Shown here piece by piece: positions 32,717-41,093 of a stretch of DNA of 41,093 nt; the first letter of the stretch is position 1, and each line of letters starts with the position of its first letter. Source of the DNA: Candidatus Zymogenus saltonus (lineage in GTDB: Bacteria > Desulfobacterota > Zymogenia > Zymogenales > Zymogenaceae); the NCBI GenBank assembly GCA_016929395.1, contig JAFGIX010000088.1, positions 1 to 41,093 of the forward strand, written 5' to 3'. Both the position numbers and the translations under genes were made by a program. The notes beneath the pieces are model-generated. The model was given only the letters and a program-made list of their open reading frames with translations. It did no database searches and was not told the origin of the DNA.

Positions 32717-33409
32717 ATGGAGATTACGCTGATAGGGCAGAGCACCCTTATGATAAAGACCTCGGGCGTCTCGATCATGACAGACCCGTGGTGGGGGTCG
32801 TTCGAGTTTCTCAGGGGCGTCCCCCTGACTGTCGACCCGGAGAAGATCGACCCGATCGACCTTATGCTCGTCTCCCACAACCACGTGGATCACTGGTGCT
32901 CCAGGGCGGTTGAGCTCGCCGCAGATCGGGAGATCCCTGTTATCGGCTCCGTAAAGGCCGCAAGGCGCGCCAGGCGGGGGGGTGTGAAAAACGTGACCTC
33001 CCTGAAGCCGGGCGACTCGTGCAAGTTTCGGGGCCTTGTTGTCCACGCGACCCCCGCCACACACCCCTTTGCGAGGGACGCCGTGGGATTTGTGGTTGAG
33101 GGCGAAGAGTGCTTCTACTTTTCGGGGGATACCCGCTACGACGGGGAGATCGTGAAGTTCCTCGAAGGGTTCGACCTCGACTGCGTCTTTCTGCAGAGCG
33201 CCGCATCGACCTATCCCCTCGTGGGGAAGGACGGAATGGAGCTCGAAGACGCGGCCCGCCTCGTCAAGGAGGTTGGGCCGAAGGTTACTGTCCCTATCCA
33301 CTTTCAGGTGAAGGGGAAGACCGTGGACACCGAGACGTTAAGTAAATGGAAAGTTACATCGCGCCTCGTGGTGCCGGAGCACGGGAAGACGGTGGAAATC
33401 TTCTTTTAA
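32717..33409 (+). CDS. UlaG-like metallo-beta-lactamase-fold lactonase
   Basis: The start at 32717 (site GGAGG) gives 230 residues. The metal-binding HxHxDH motif is His54, His56, Asp58, His59 (SHNHVDH), with Asp138 (FSGDTRYD) and His195 (VPIHF) completing a two-metal site. This is the UlaG-like branch (L-ascorbate-6-phosphate lactonase and relatives). Hydrolysis of an aldonolactone is the likely role, linking the dehydrogenase to the dehydratase. Other hydrolase roles cannot be excluded. Confidence 0.82.
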   Translation: MEITLIGQSTLMIKTSGVSIMTDPWWGSFEFLRGVPLTVDPEKIDPIDLMLVSHNHVDHWCSRAVELAADREIPVIGSVKAARRARRGGVKNVTSLKPGDSCKFRGLVVHATPATHPFARDAVGFVVEGEECFYFSGDTRYDGEIVKFLEGFDLDCVFLQSAASTYPLVGKDGMELEDAARLVKEVGPKVTVPIHFQVKGKTVDTETLSKWKVTSRLVVPEHGKTVEIFF

Positions 33410-33503
33410 AACAACTTTTGGGATAATTATTAGAACAACTAGGATGCCCCGGTTAAGGCCGATGATCTCATCACATACCACCGGGGCCAATGGAGGACAC
33501 TAT

Positions 33504-34775
33504 ATGGAAGGACGCTCACAAGATCAAAGGGGGATGGCGGCTCCGCCGGCGCAGGGGCGGATATCGCTATCCCGCATGTTCACCTACAGCTCGGCGAGCC
33601 TCGGGATGGGCCTCTTCTACGCCTTCAACAACTTTACGCTGCCGCTGTTTTTGAGGAGCTACACGTCTAACGACGCCCTGATCGGGATCCTCTCCAGCAC
33701 GCGGTCGTTCGAGGGGGCGATGGTGCAGCCGGTCATAGGCGCCTGGAGTGACCGGATATGGACGCCGATAGGGAGACGCACACCCTTCTTCATCCTGGGG
33801 ATGCCGATTGTCGTTGCCCTTCTCGTCTACTGCTCCTTTCGGCCGACATTTATCCTCCTCATCGCCGCGATACTCTTTTTCACCCTTATATTTAACATCG
33901 GGGTCGACCCGTACATCGCCCTCCAGTCCGATATCGCGCCACCGGGGCAGCGAAGCACGTTAAACAGCATTTCCACCCTCTTCATCGCCTTTGGACAGCT
34001 CTCCTTTGCGTTGATAAGCGGACTGATCCTGTGGAATATCAATCCCGCGTATTGCTTCTACTTCGTGGGCGGGGGGATGTTTTTGACCTACCTCATAACG
34101 TCCTTCGGGATAAAGGAGCGGCGGGAGAACGTAGAGATTCGACAGCCGATGAAGCTGAAGGAGCACCTGAAGTCTCTCCCAGACTACCCGGAGGCCCTGA
34201 AGTTTTTTGTCTCCCAGCTGCTGCTCTGGTTCGGAATAAACGCCGCCACCCCCTTCCTGACCCTCTTCGCCAGCCGGGAGGTGCCGGGGGTGAGCGCGGG
34301 GGTCGCCCAGATTCTGGCGGCGCTCCTTCTGGGTTTGACTGCGCTCTGTGCCGTGCCGGTGGGCGTCTTGGGGGACAGGATAAGCAGGAAGAGGCTTCTG
34401 CAGTTTGGCCTTGCGCTGTTCGGCGTCGCCGCTCTCGTGGTTGCCTTTTTCGTTAGGTCGCTTCCCATCCTTGCCCTTCTCATCGTGGCCATCGGAATCG
34501 GAAACACGTTTCACACGGTGCTCTCCTATCCGCTCCTCACGGAGCTCGCGCCCCACGAGAGGATAGGCGAGTTCTGGGGGATAAACACGTTTTTCTCCTC
34601 CTCCGGCGCAATCTTCTCCGCCGCGTTGGCGGGGTGGCTCGCCGACATCTTCGGGACGTATCGGGCGGTCTTCGTCCTGACGGGGATCTGTATGCTGGCG
34701 GCGCTGATCGTCCTTCAGTTCGTTCACCCCGAAAAGGTTGCCGGTGGGGAAGGCCCGACATCGGGAGATGTCTGA
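33504..34775 (+). CDS. MFS/GPH-type sugar transporter
   Basis: The start at 33504 (site TGGAGG) gives 423 residues; a frame 60 bases longer has no ribosome site. There are 12 predicted membrane helices. The loop motif SDRIWTPIGRRTPFF (after helix two) and LGDRISRKRLL in the second half are typical of the major facilitator superfamily and close to the sucrose/GPH-like branch. It probably imports a sugar or glycoside with a cation. Its stop overlaps the start of the GH38-like gene by one base (TGATG), so the two are translationally coupled and likely serve the same substrate. Confidence 0.88.
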   Translation: MEGRSQDQRGMAAPPAQGRISLSRMFTYSSASLGMGLFYAFNNFTLPLFLRSYTSNDALIGILSSTRSFEGAMVQPVIGAWSDRIWTPIGRRTPFFILGMPIVVALLVYCSFRPTFILLIAAILFFTLIFNIGVDPYIALQSDIAPPGQRSTLNSISTLFIAFGQLSFALISGLILWNINPAYCFYFVGGGMFLTYLITSFGIKERRENVEIRQPMKLKEHLKSLPDYPEALKFFVSQLLLWFGINAATPFLTLFASREVPGVSAGVAQILAALLLGLTALCAVPVGVLGDRISRKRLLQFGLALFGVAALVVAFFVRSLPILALLIVAIGIGNTFHTVLSYPLLTELAPHERIGEFWGINTFFSSSGAIFSAALAGWLADIFGTYRAVFVLTGICMLAALIVLQFVHPEKVAGGEGPTSGDV

Positions 34776-37423
34776 TGAGCCTCTTCGAGCGCGCAAGGGA
34801 GATTCTCACGAGCGAGCGGATGCCACCCCTTGTGCTCCGGGCCGTTGCGCGCGCGGCCGTCGGGGTAATCGGACTCAAGATGCGCCTTAGTGACCGCAGG
34901 GAGGCGCGCCGGGAGCCGGGGGCGAAGCCGCCCAAGGGGAGGCTATATCTGGTGGACGGCTACCACGGGGGTGTGGTTTTCTGGGACTGGCTTGGGATTC
35001 GGGGAGGGGGACTTTGGAGCGTTTACAACTGGCCCCTCTGCCTCAGGCCCCCCATCGAGAGGGCGATTTGCGACGATCGCTTTAAGGTCGTTCTTGACCT
35101 CGATGCCTACACCTACGAGTGGATGGGAAGGGAATATCCCAAGGGGGCAGGGCTGATCCGGCGGGGGATAGGGACGGGGCGGGTCGAGCTTGTAAACGGC
35201 ACCTACGCCCAGCCCTTCGCCGCCGCCGAGAGCGGGGAGTCGTTCCTGCGCCAGATCGAGCTCGGAACCGGGGAGATTCGATCCGCCCTTGGCTGTGACG
35301 TCACGACCTTCTACTCCCAGGAGCCCTCCTGCTTCCCCCAGCTTCCGCAGATATTAACCGCCTTCGGATACAAGAGGGCCGTCTTTCGCACCCAGTGGGC
35401 GTCCTTCGGGACAGATCCGGGCCACGACGCTGAGATGGTCTCGTGGCTGTCTCCGGACGGGAGCGGGATACCGACGATCCCCAGGTACAAGTTCCAAAAT
35501 TACGAGCGTCAGCTGAAGGACCACCCCGGCTTGGCCGCCGGCTCCCTCTCGATGGGGGATGACATCCCGGACTGGGCGCCCGAGAGCCTGGCGCCGTTTG
35601 AGAAGGAGGCAAGGAGGCGCGGGATCATCAGCCCGCTCGTGGCTGACCTCAAGGACGTAAACATCCCGGAGGCCCCGCTTCCGAGGGGGGTTGAGATGGC
35701 CAAGATGGAAAACGTCAGCTTCACGACCGTATCCGAATACGCCCGTTCGGCCGACCCCCCGGCCGAGTCTATCTTTCACGATCTGGACGACATCCCCTGC
35801 ACCCTCCCCTGGGGGCTCGAGGCGGAGGGCGTTCCCAGGGCCGCGGCCGCGGCCGAGAGTGCGCTGATCGTCGGGGAGCGGCTGGACGCGGCGGCGCGTT
35901 TCTTCGGTTACTCAAGTCAGGAGGCGCGACTCATCGACGCGTGGAAGTCGTTTTGCCTCGCTCAACACCACGATCTCTACGTCTGCGGGCCGTGGCACTC
36001 CAGGGCGCACGGGACCTCGATGTCCACTGTGGCAATCGACTACGCGAAATCCGCCAGGGACACGGCAGAGGCGGTCGCAAGAGAGGCCCTGTCGAGGCTC
36101 TCGTCAAGGCCGGGCGGAGACGTGATCGTCTTCAATCCGGCGGGAAACAAGAGGTTCGATTACGTGGAGGTGTCGGTGCCGCGGAAAGCCTTGCCGTCGA
36201 CCCCAAACTCCGTCGCCCTGACGGACGGTCTTTTGGAATATCCATGCCAGCCATGCCAGGTGGCGGCCGAGGATGGGGAGAGTGTCAGGCTGGGCGCCCT
36301 AGTTCATGCGCCGTCTCTCGGAATTGTGCACCTGAAGCTGATACCGGCGAGCGATTCCAAAGGCAAAGATAGATTCCGTGAGGCGAATGGGAAGATCGGG
36401 CTGAAGCTTGACGTCTCGCCGGAGGGGCGCGTCTCTCTAATTAACGGGAATGGCGGGGTAGTTATCGAGGGGCCGTTTCTCACCTGCGGACGGGACGGGA
36501 GGGCGCACGATTCGAGAGATTCGGCCTCAAATGTAAAATGGGTCGCCGACGGCCCGGTCTTCAGCCGCATAGAGGTTGAGGGGAGCGTTGCCGGACTTTC
36601 ATTCATCCAGACGCTCACCGAGTACCGGGGGACGGGGAGGATCGCCGGGAGGGTGGGGATCGACTTCGGAGAAGAGGGCGCATACCTCGGCCCGCAGATC
36701 GAGGACGATGAGCCGGGGCGTGCCTGCTCCGTCCAGGACGAAAGGAAACTCTGCCTCGCGCTCAAATCGTCCAAAAAGCGGATGTGGTGCGCATCCCCCT
36801 TCTGGATCGGCGAGATTAAGGGGGAGCGGGCCGCCAGCGCATCCTGGGTCGGGATCGAAGACGGTGACGGCCGCGGCCTTGCGCTGATCAACAGGGGGAC
36901 GAGGGGCTATTACCTCGACCGCAATACCGGTGTCTTCAGGAACGTCCTCGCCTGGGGGCCGAAGGAGTGGATCTATGCCAGCGACGACTCGATCACGAGA
37001 GGGCGCTCGAAATACACGATGCTCAGAGGCAAAGAGACCTTCAGATACGCGATCGCGCCCTACGCATCGCGGGAGGAAGCAGAGATCGCGGCGGCGGAGG
37101 TCAGGCTGCCCCTCCTGGCGATATTTAGGGGAGGGGGGCAAGATGAAGAGCGGGGAGAGCTACCACCTCCTTTCAGCGCGCTTTCGGTTTCGCCGAAGTC
37201 GGTTATTATCACGGCGTTTCTGGTTCGCGGCGGTGAAATCTACGCCAGGCTCTGGAACGGTTCGGACGGTAAGGTTGAGGCCGAGATCGTCACGGCCGAG
37301 GGAGGCCCCGTATACTCCGCTCCCCTGGGGCTGGGCGTGGGGGGGGAGGAGCTGACGGGTTCCAGGCTTACGATTCCACCCTGGGGGATACGCGCCGTCA
37401 GGATCGGGGAGGAGACTAAATGA
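34775..37423 (+). CDS. Divergent GH38-like alpha-mannosidase-family protein
   Basis: The start at 34775 overlaps the MFS stop by one base (site GGGAG) and gives 882 residues. The fold resembles glycoside hydrolase family 38. It has an N-terminal domain (residues 55-330) with GRVELVNGTYAQPF and ESFLRQIELG, a helical linker with AWKSFCLAQHHD (His398, His399, Asp400) as in the family QHHD zinc motif, and a C-terminal beta domain. Known GH38 enzymes use HxD plus a nucleophile Asp. Here the first motif is YHGG (His64, Gly66) and the nucleophile region is YSQEPSCFPQ with no Asp. It may act with a different residue (Glu183) or not cleave mannosides at all. No signal peptide is seen. Confidence 0.75.
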   Translation: MSLFERAREILTSERMPPLVLRAVARAAVGVIGLKMRLSDRREARREPGAKPPKGRLYLVDGYHGGVVFWDWLGIRGGGLWSVYNWPLCLRPPIERAICDDRFKVVLDLDAYTYEWMGREYPKGAGLIRRGIGTGRVELVNGTYAQPFAAAESGESFLRQIELGTGEIRSALGCDVTTFYSQEPSCFPQLPQILTAFGYKRAVFRTQWASFGTDPGHDAEMVSWLSPDGSGIPTIPRYKFQNYERQLKDHPGLAAGSLSMGDDIPDWAPESLAPFEKEARRRGIISPLVADLKDVNIPEAPLPRGVEMAKMENVSFTTVSEYARSADPPAESIFHDLDDIPCTLPWGLEAEGVPRAAAAAESALIVGERLDAAARFFGYSSQEARLIDAWKSFCLAQHHDLYVCGPWHSRAHGTSMSTVAIDYAKSARDTAEAVAREALSRLSSRPGGDVIVFNPAGNKRFDYVEVSVPRKALPSTPNSVALTDGLLEYPCQPCQVAAEDGESVRLGALVHAPSLGIVHLKLIPASDSKGKDRFREANGKIGLKLDVSPEGRVSLINGNGGVVIEGPFLTCGRDGRAHDSRDSASNVKWVADGPVFSRIEVEGSVAGLSFIQTLTEYRGTGRIAGRVGIDFGEEGAYLGPQIEDDEPGRACSVQDERKLCLALKSSKKRMWCASPFWIGEIKGERAASASWVGIEDGDGRGLALINRGTRGYYLDRNTGVFRNVLAWGPKEWIYASDDSITRGRSKYTMLRGKETFRYAIAPYASREEAEIAAAEVRLPLLAIFRGGGQDEERGELPPPFSALSVSPKSVIITAFLVRGGEIYARLWNGSDGKVEAEIVTAEGGPVYSAPLGLGVGGEELTGSRLTIPPWGIRAVRIGEETK

Positions 37424-37470
37424 GAAGTAAATTACTTTTTCAAACCTTGATACATTAAAGGGGGAGAAAA

Positions 37471-38832
37471 ATGTCGAAGGATATGAATAAACCAACGGAA
37501 AAGGCAAAGACCGAGTCGATCTCCCGACCCCCAATCGGGCCGCGCAGACTTTTGATCTTGGGGCCGGGGCTTGTCTGGGCGGCAAGCTCCGTGGGCGTGG
37601 CGGAGCTCGTCTTTGCAACGAGGGCCGGGGCGATCTTCGGGTTTCTCCTGATCTGGGTGCCTGTCGTCTCCCTCTTTTTCAAGTACTTCATAACGGAGCT
37701 CGTGGGGCGATACACCATAGTCACCGGCGAGGACGTCATCGCCGCCTTCGGGAGGATCGAGACGAGGATAGGCCCCGTGACCCTGCCGAAGGGGTGGATA
37801 CTCTGGCTCTTCTGGGCGTTCTTCGTGGCCAGCGTGGCGGGTATGAGCGGCATCGCCCTTACCGTCGGGAGCGCCCTTTTTGCAATATACTCAGGCGTCC
37901 CCTACGTCGTCTGGTCGATGATTGCTCTGATCCTCGTCGGGATAATCCTCTTTCTCGGGAGCTATCGGGGACTGGAGTACGCATCGAGGCTCTTGATGAT
38001 CGTAATCGTATGCTTCATCTTCTACGCCGTCCTTCGCCGCTTCCCGCCCCTTTCTGAGATGGCCGCGGGACTTGTCCCGAACGTCCCGGAGGAGTCCCTC
38101 AGGGAGCTGATCCCGCTCCTCGGCTGGTCGGGGGCGGGGGCGATGGGCACTATCTGGTTTTCCCTCTGGACGAAGGCGAGCGGCCGCGGCGCATCGGCGA
38201 TGATCGACCGCCCCTCGACCGAGGAGGTCAAGGCGATAAAAAGCTGGATCTCGATAAACCGGACCGATCTCTTGGTAAACATGATCCTGACCGCCGTGTT
38301 GACGGTGGGATTTATCATAGCCGGGGCGATTATCCTCAACCCCCTCGGCATAGTGCCGGAGGGGGAGGGACTGGGGATTTCGCTGGCAAAAATCGCTGGG
38401 GAGTTCTACGGCCCCGGGGCCGTGATGATCTTTCTTGTCGGCGTAGTCGGTACCCTCTACAGCACGCTCCTTGCGGACACCGACGGATTGTGTCGCGTGG
38501 CGGGCGGGGCGGTCAAGGCCCAGTCGAAGACAAAGAGGCCGGAGCACTTCTTCTATATGACGTTTTTGATCGTCTACGTGATTTTCGCCAGCCTCTTCAC
38601 CACCGTCATACAGGCGCCGGTTCTGCTCCTTCAGGTAACCGCGGTCATCGACACGATTCTTCTCCCCATAGTCGGCGTCATGGCAATCCATATCTGCACG
38701 AAGACGCTTCCGGCGGACTTCAGGCCCAGGCGGGCGACGATTATTATGTCGTATCTGTCGGTCCTGTTTTTCATCTTCTTTATTGTCCTTCTCGTAATGG
38801 CCGTAGTAAAGGGGGTAGACTTCTCGATGTAA
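37471..38832 (+). CDS. Nramp-like transporter lacking the metal motif
   Basis: This 453-residue protein has about 11 membrane helices and the overall Nramp (SLC11) pattern. The first helix, LGPGLVWAASSVGVAELVFA, replaces the metal-binding DPGN with SSVG. The sixth helix region (WSGAGAMGTIWFSLWTKASG) has no MPH motif. It therefore probably does not move divalent metals in the usual way. Such divergent Nramp-like proteins are common next to carbohydrate genes. The ribosome site AAAGGGGGAG is good. It follows the GH38-like gene by 47 bases and looks like the last gene of the cluster. Confidence 0.8.
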   Translation: MSKDMNKPTEKAKTESISRPPIGPRRLLILGPGLVWAASSVGVAELVFATRAGAIFGFLLIWVPVVSLFFKYFITELVGRYTIVTGEDVIAAFGRIETRIGPVTLPKGWILWLFWAFFVASVAGMSGIALTVGSALFAIYSGVPYVVWSMIALILVGIILFLGSYRGLEYASRLLMIVIVCFIFYAVLRRFPPLSEMAAGLVPNVPEESLRELIPLLGWSGAGAMGTIWFSLWTKASGRGASAMIDRPSTEEVKAIKSWISINRTDLLVNMILTAVLTVGFIIAGAIILNPLGIVPEGEGLGISLAKIAGEFYGPGAVMIFLVGVVGTLYSTLLADTDGLCRVAGGAVKAQSKTKRPEHFFYMTFLIVYVIFASLFTTVIQAPVLLLQVTAVIDTILLPIVGVMAIHICTKTLPADFRPRRATIIMSYLSVLFFIFFIVLLVMAVVKGVDFSM

Positions 38833-38987
38833 CTTAAGAGTATCGTCATAACTCAAAGATCCGCTAAATGACAAACGGTATTTCCAGCTCCCCTCCGTCT
38901 TCAATAGTCTGTGCGGCCTTAACGGGTTCGGCCCAGTTCTCTCGCGCTGTTTAGAATTTGTTTCAAGGCTGTCCAAGAAAATGTCTA

Positions 38988-39016
38988 TTGACTTTAACCG
39001 AACAGGTCTATAAGAT
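38988..39016 (+). promoter_or_regulatory. Promoter of the flippase-like gene
   Basis: TTGACT (38988-38993) and TAAGAT (39011-39016) are 17 bases apart. The -10 box is identical to that of the GntR gene. Confidence 0.6.
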
Positions 39017-39101
39017 AGTGCTTTAATTTTTAAGCAAAAGAATGAACCCTGAACCAAAGAGCGGAACGCTCGACATAGACTATGCGTAAAAAAGGAGTGA
39101 C

Positions 39102-40058
39102 TTGAAAAAAACTATAAAGACAATCCTGAAGTTCACGATAGGTCTTCTCCTTTTTTTCGTAGTAGTGGCGCTCTTCAGCGGCTTCAAGGATATCGACCGG
39201 CTTTTTAAGATCAACTGGCTTATGGCGTGGCCGGTTGTCATCCTGACTTTTATAGTTAACTTTATGGATGCCTGGAAGCTCCACGTAATCATAAACCACT
39301 TCTCAAAAAAAGGGGATCTCATAACTCTCCTCAGATACATTATCATGGGGAGATTTGTCGGTCACTCCACAAGCCAGATGTTCGGCGATATGGGAAGCCG
39401 CTTTCTCTATACTAAATCGATCGGCATAGACTTAAAAAGGGGCACGTTTGCAATAATACTCGATAAGCTCCTTATAGGGATACTCCTCGGATGCATAATA
39501 GTGACGATTCCGGTGGTGGTGGCGTTCGAGGAATTTGAACGTTATACGTCGATTGTGCCTCTCGTTTCGGCGGTCCTCTTTGCAATAAGCATATCCCTTA
39601 TGCCGGCGGTCATATCCATCTTCATAAGGTTTTTCCCAAAACGGGATATTTTAAAACAATTAAGAACCATGGTATCGGGAAGACTGCGCTGGCTCCTCTT
39701 TTTCCTCACGATCGGGAAATTTTTACTGTCAGCGATCAGGTTTCTATTCATAATGAGGCTCTGCCAGATAGACCTCGCTTTCGCGAAGGTCTTTATGGGG
39801 ACGGCCATCGTGCAGGGGAGCATGATCGTGGGAATTACTCCGGGCGGGCTGGGTCTCGTGGAGGCGGGATGGGCGGGGGTGCTCTATTTTTATAAAGTTC
39901 CGTCCCTAAACAGCGCGAGTTTTCTGGTCAATCAGAGGCTCCTTATCTTTGGATCCATCCTCCTGTTGTCACTCCTTTTCGTAATCCATAATGGGCTGAA
40001 GAAAAGATTTTCGACACCAAAGGAAAAACCGCCCACCTCCGACTCTCAACCGAAATAG
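39102..40058 (+). CDS. Flippase-like/LPG-synthase transmembrane-region protein
   Basis: The start is TTG at 39102, chosen because AAAGGAGTGAC lies directly before it. The 318-residue protein has about eight membrane helices and the UPF0104/lysylphosphatidylglycerol-synthase TM-region pattern, including GRFVGHSTSQMFGDMGSRFLYT and ITPGGLGLVEAGWAGVL. Relatives are thought to move or modify lipid-linked molecules. No catalytic aminoacyl-transferase domain follows, so it is a membrane module only. A Pro/Lys/Ser-rich tail ends it. It has its own promoter. Confidence 0.83.
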   Translation: MKKTIKTILKFTIGLLLFFVVVALFSGFKDIDRLFKINWLMAWPVVILTFIVNFMDAWKLHVIINHFSKKGDLITLLRYIIMGRFVGHSTSQMFGDMGSRFLYTKSIGIDLKRGTFAIILDKLLIGILLGCIIVTIPVVVAFEEFERYTSIVPLVSAVLFAISISLMPAVISIFIRFFPKRDILKQLRTMVSGRLRWLLFFLTIGKFLLSAIRFLFIMRLCQIDLAFAKVFMGTAIVQGSMIVGITPGGLGLVEAGWAGVLYFYKVPSLNSASFLVNQRLLIFGSILLLSLLFVIHNGLKKRFSTPKEKPPTSDSQPK

Positions 40059-40562
40059 TCAATCTATCCCCTCCGTGGAAAAGGGGCCACTTTAGGCGAT
40101 GCCGCTCCCTTACAAAACGGATATACTCATATGGAAATTGAGCCTTTTAAGGTGGCGACAAGTCGGCCCATATCCTTCATTCCAATATCATTAGGTTTGA
40201 TTTTATCTGCGATAACCTCTGCACTGCATGCAGTGTGTTATATGTCGGATTCTTTGGAAAAGGGATTCTAAAAGGATAGGACCTTCTTTTGTTTCTATTC
40301 ATAGGGCAGAAATTTTATGAATTTTATAATATATTGATGATATAAATGGGTTTATATTGAATATAATTTCTTAATCATGACAATTTTCTTGACAATATAA
40401 TTAATATCATGATAAATGTTCTTTGTAAAAACAATTATTTTTAATAGTAGCGTTTGGTATAAGGCGTTTTTGTTTGAACTTTTTTCTCGGCATCACGCGG
40501 TAAAGTGAAGTAAATATTCGCCAGAAAATCATTAAAATAAATGATTATATAATGAGGCGGTC
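40059..40562. other. AT-rich intergenic stretch
   Basis: No gene is seen in about 500 bases. CACTGCATGCAGTG (40222-40235) is a perfect 14-bp palindrome. TTGACA at 40389-40394 is a possible -35 box, with ATAAAT-like -10 sequences about 17 bases on. The abrupt drop in GC starts about here. Confidence 0.4.
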
Positions 40563-41021
40563 ATGTCCAGAATAGATCAAGCGAAAATAGACAGATTTAG
40601 AAGCATCTTAAACGATTTAAATTTTGTATTGGATCAAACTGATCCAGAATTAGATGAAAACAGAAGATGTTGGATGGCGTATCATTTGCTGTATATGATT
40701 TGGCATGAGAGTGACACCGGAACTGCGACAGCGCAATATCATGGCGGTCCTGCAAGGGGGATAATCCAGATTCAGCCGAATAGGGCCTATGATGTGGTAA
40801 AGTATATTCTTAAAAAGGGAAGTACGGATAACATAAATGAATTTGCCAAATCATCTAATATAGATGAAAAGGATATACCATTCTTTAAGAAGGTGTTTCA
40901 AGATTACTTAGATAATTGTATTGATGAAACTAATGGACAAAGAATATATAAATGGCCAAGAAAAGGTGATTCTTTTCACTTAGAAAGGTGTCTAAGGGAA
41001 TATAATATATGGGAATTATAA
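40563..41021 (+). CDS. Phage-like protein of unknown function
   Basis: This 152-residue protein is AT-rich, unlike the GC-rich genes before it. The central segment MIWHESDTGTATAQYHGGPA followed by RGIIQIQPNRAYDVV resembles the E-S ... GGPARGxxQ(I/F)xP motif found in small phage and mobile-element proteins, some with a lysozyme-like fold. The Glu in WHES could then be catalytic. The upstream part (DQTDPELDENRRCWMAYHLL) is helical. The ribosome site is weak (GAGGCGGTC). No neighbour is visible on the right because the window ends. Confidence 0.55.
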   Translation: MSRIDQAKIDRFRSILNDLNFVLDQTDPELDENRRCWMAYHLLYMIWHESDTGTATAQYHGGPARGIIQIQPNRAYDVVKYILKKGSTDNINEFAKSSNIDEKDIPFFKKVFQDYLDNCIDETNGQRIYKWPRKGDSFHLERCLREYNIWEL

Positions 41022-41093
41022 ACGATTTTCCACCAAATTAGTTAGATAAGAAACTACAATTTCGAATATATCATCATTATAACGGTTATTATA

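Noticed and set aside
40222-40235. 14-bp perfect palindrome CACTGCATGCAGTG as an operator
   Set aside because: It is more than 300 bases from the next start and has no promoter near it, so no role can be assigned.
1-41093. CRISPR arrays, insertion sequences and rRNA genes
   Set aside because: No regularly spaced repeats, no transposase with terminal repeats and no rRNA-like stretch was seen on either strand.

Overview
The window reads as chromosome of a Gram-negative, probably anaerobic bacterium of deltaproteobacterial (Desulfobacterota-like) type. The reasons are a selenocysteine-encoding peroxiredoxin next to PerR, catalase, a small encapsulin-type ferritin, a flavodiiron protein and a hemerythrin; an outer-membrane beta-barrel protein ending in Phe; lipoprotein and Sec signal peptides; and strong AGGAGG ribosome sites. 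Several promoters have TTGACA-type -35 boxes 16-18 nt from the -10 box, i.e. sigma-70-like. The taxonomic call is inference only.

Layout. 1-77: the 3' half of a tRNA-Thr(CGU) with no matching 5' half, probably the right attachment site of an element lying off the left edge. 78-770: AT-rich and largely non-coding, with two short remnants of an XRE-type regulator. 771-4307: surface proteins (small secreted protein, beta-barrel, repeat-rich lipoprotein). 5016-6692: acyl-CoA synthetase. 6881-8706: small secreted protein, RRM RNA-binding protein with a long leader, and a DUF5684-like membrane protein. 8771-12382: minus-strand genes (CmpB-HD fusion and its TetR regulator, ICMT-family methyltransferase, short-chain dehydrogenase).

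12780-21209 is an oxygen and peroxide defence island: perR-katA, a peroxiredoxin with an in-frame UGA and a matching SECIS-like hairpin, a mini-ferritin, a secreted protein, a flavodiiron protein, an FAD oxidoreductase, a radical SAM protein, a decayed copy of the flavodiiron C-terminus, and a hemerythrin. 21610-22558 is a MarR regulator and a membrane protein; each is preceded by the same perfect 17-bp palindrome. 22847-26940 holds a secreted protein, a Cys-rich membrane protein, a ZIP transporter, a methyltransferase and a hydrolase.

27189-38832 is the most interesting part, a probable catabolic cluster. It has a FadR-type regulator with a palindrome at its own promoter, an RraA-like aldolase, a LarA-type nickel hydroxyacid racemase/epimerase, an IlvD/Edd dehydratase, an NAD-dependent epimerase/dehydrogenase, an UlaG-like lactonase, an MFS sugar transporter, a divergent GH38-like protein and a divergent Nramp-like transporter. 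Together they suggest a non-phosphorylating route: sugar to lactone to aldonate, C2 epimerisation by the LarA homologue, dehydration to a 2-keto-3-deoxy acid, and aldol cleavage. No substrate is shown by the sequence.

The right end holds a flippase-like membrane protein with a TTG start, then an AT-rich stretch and one phage-like gene.
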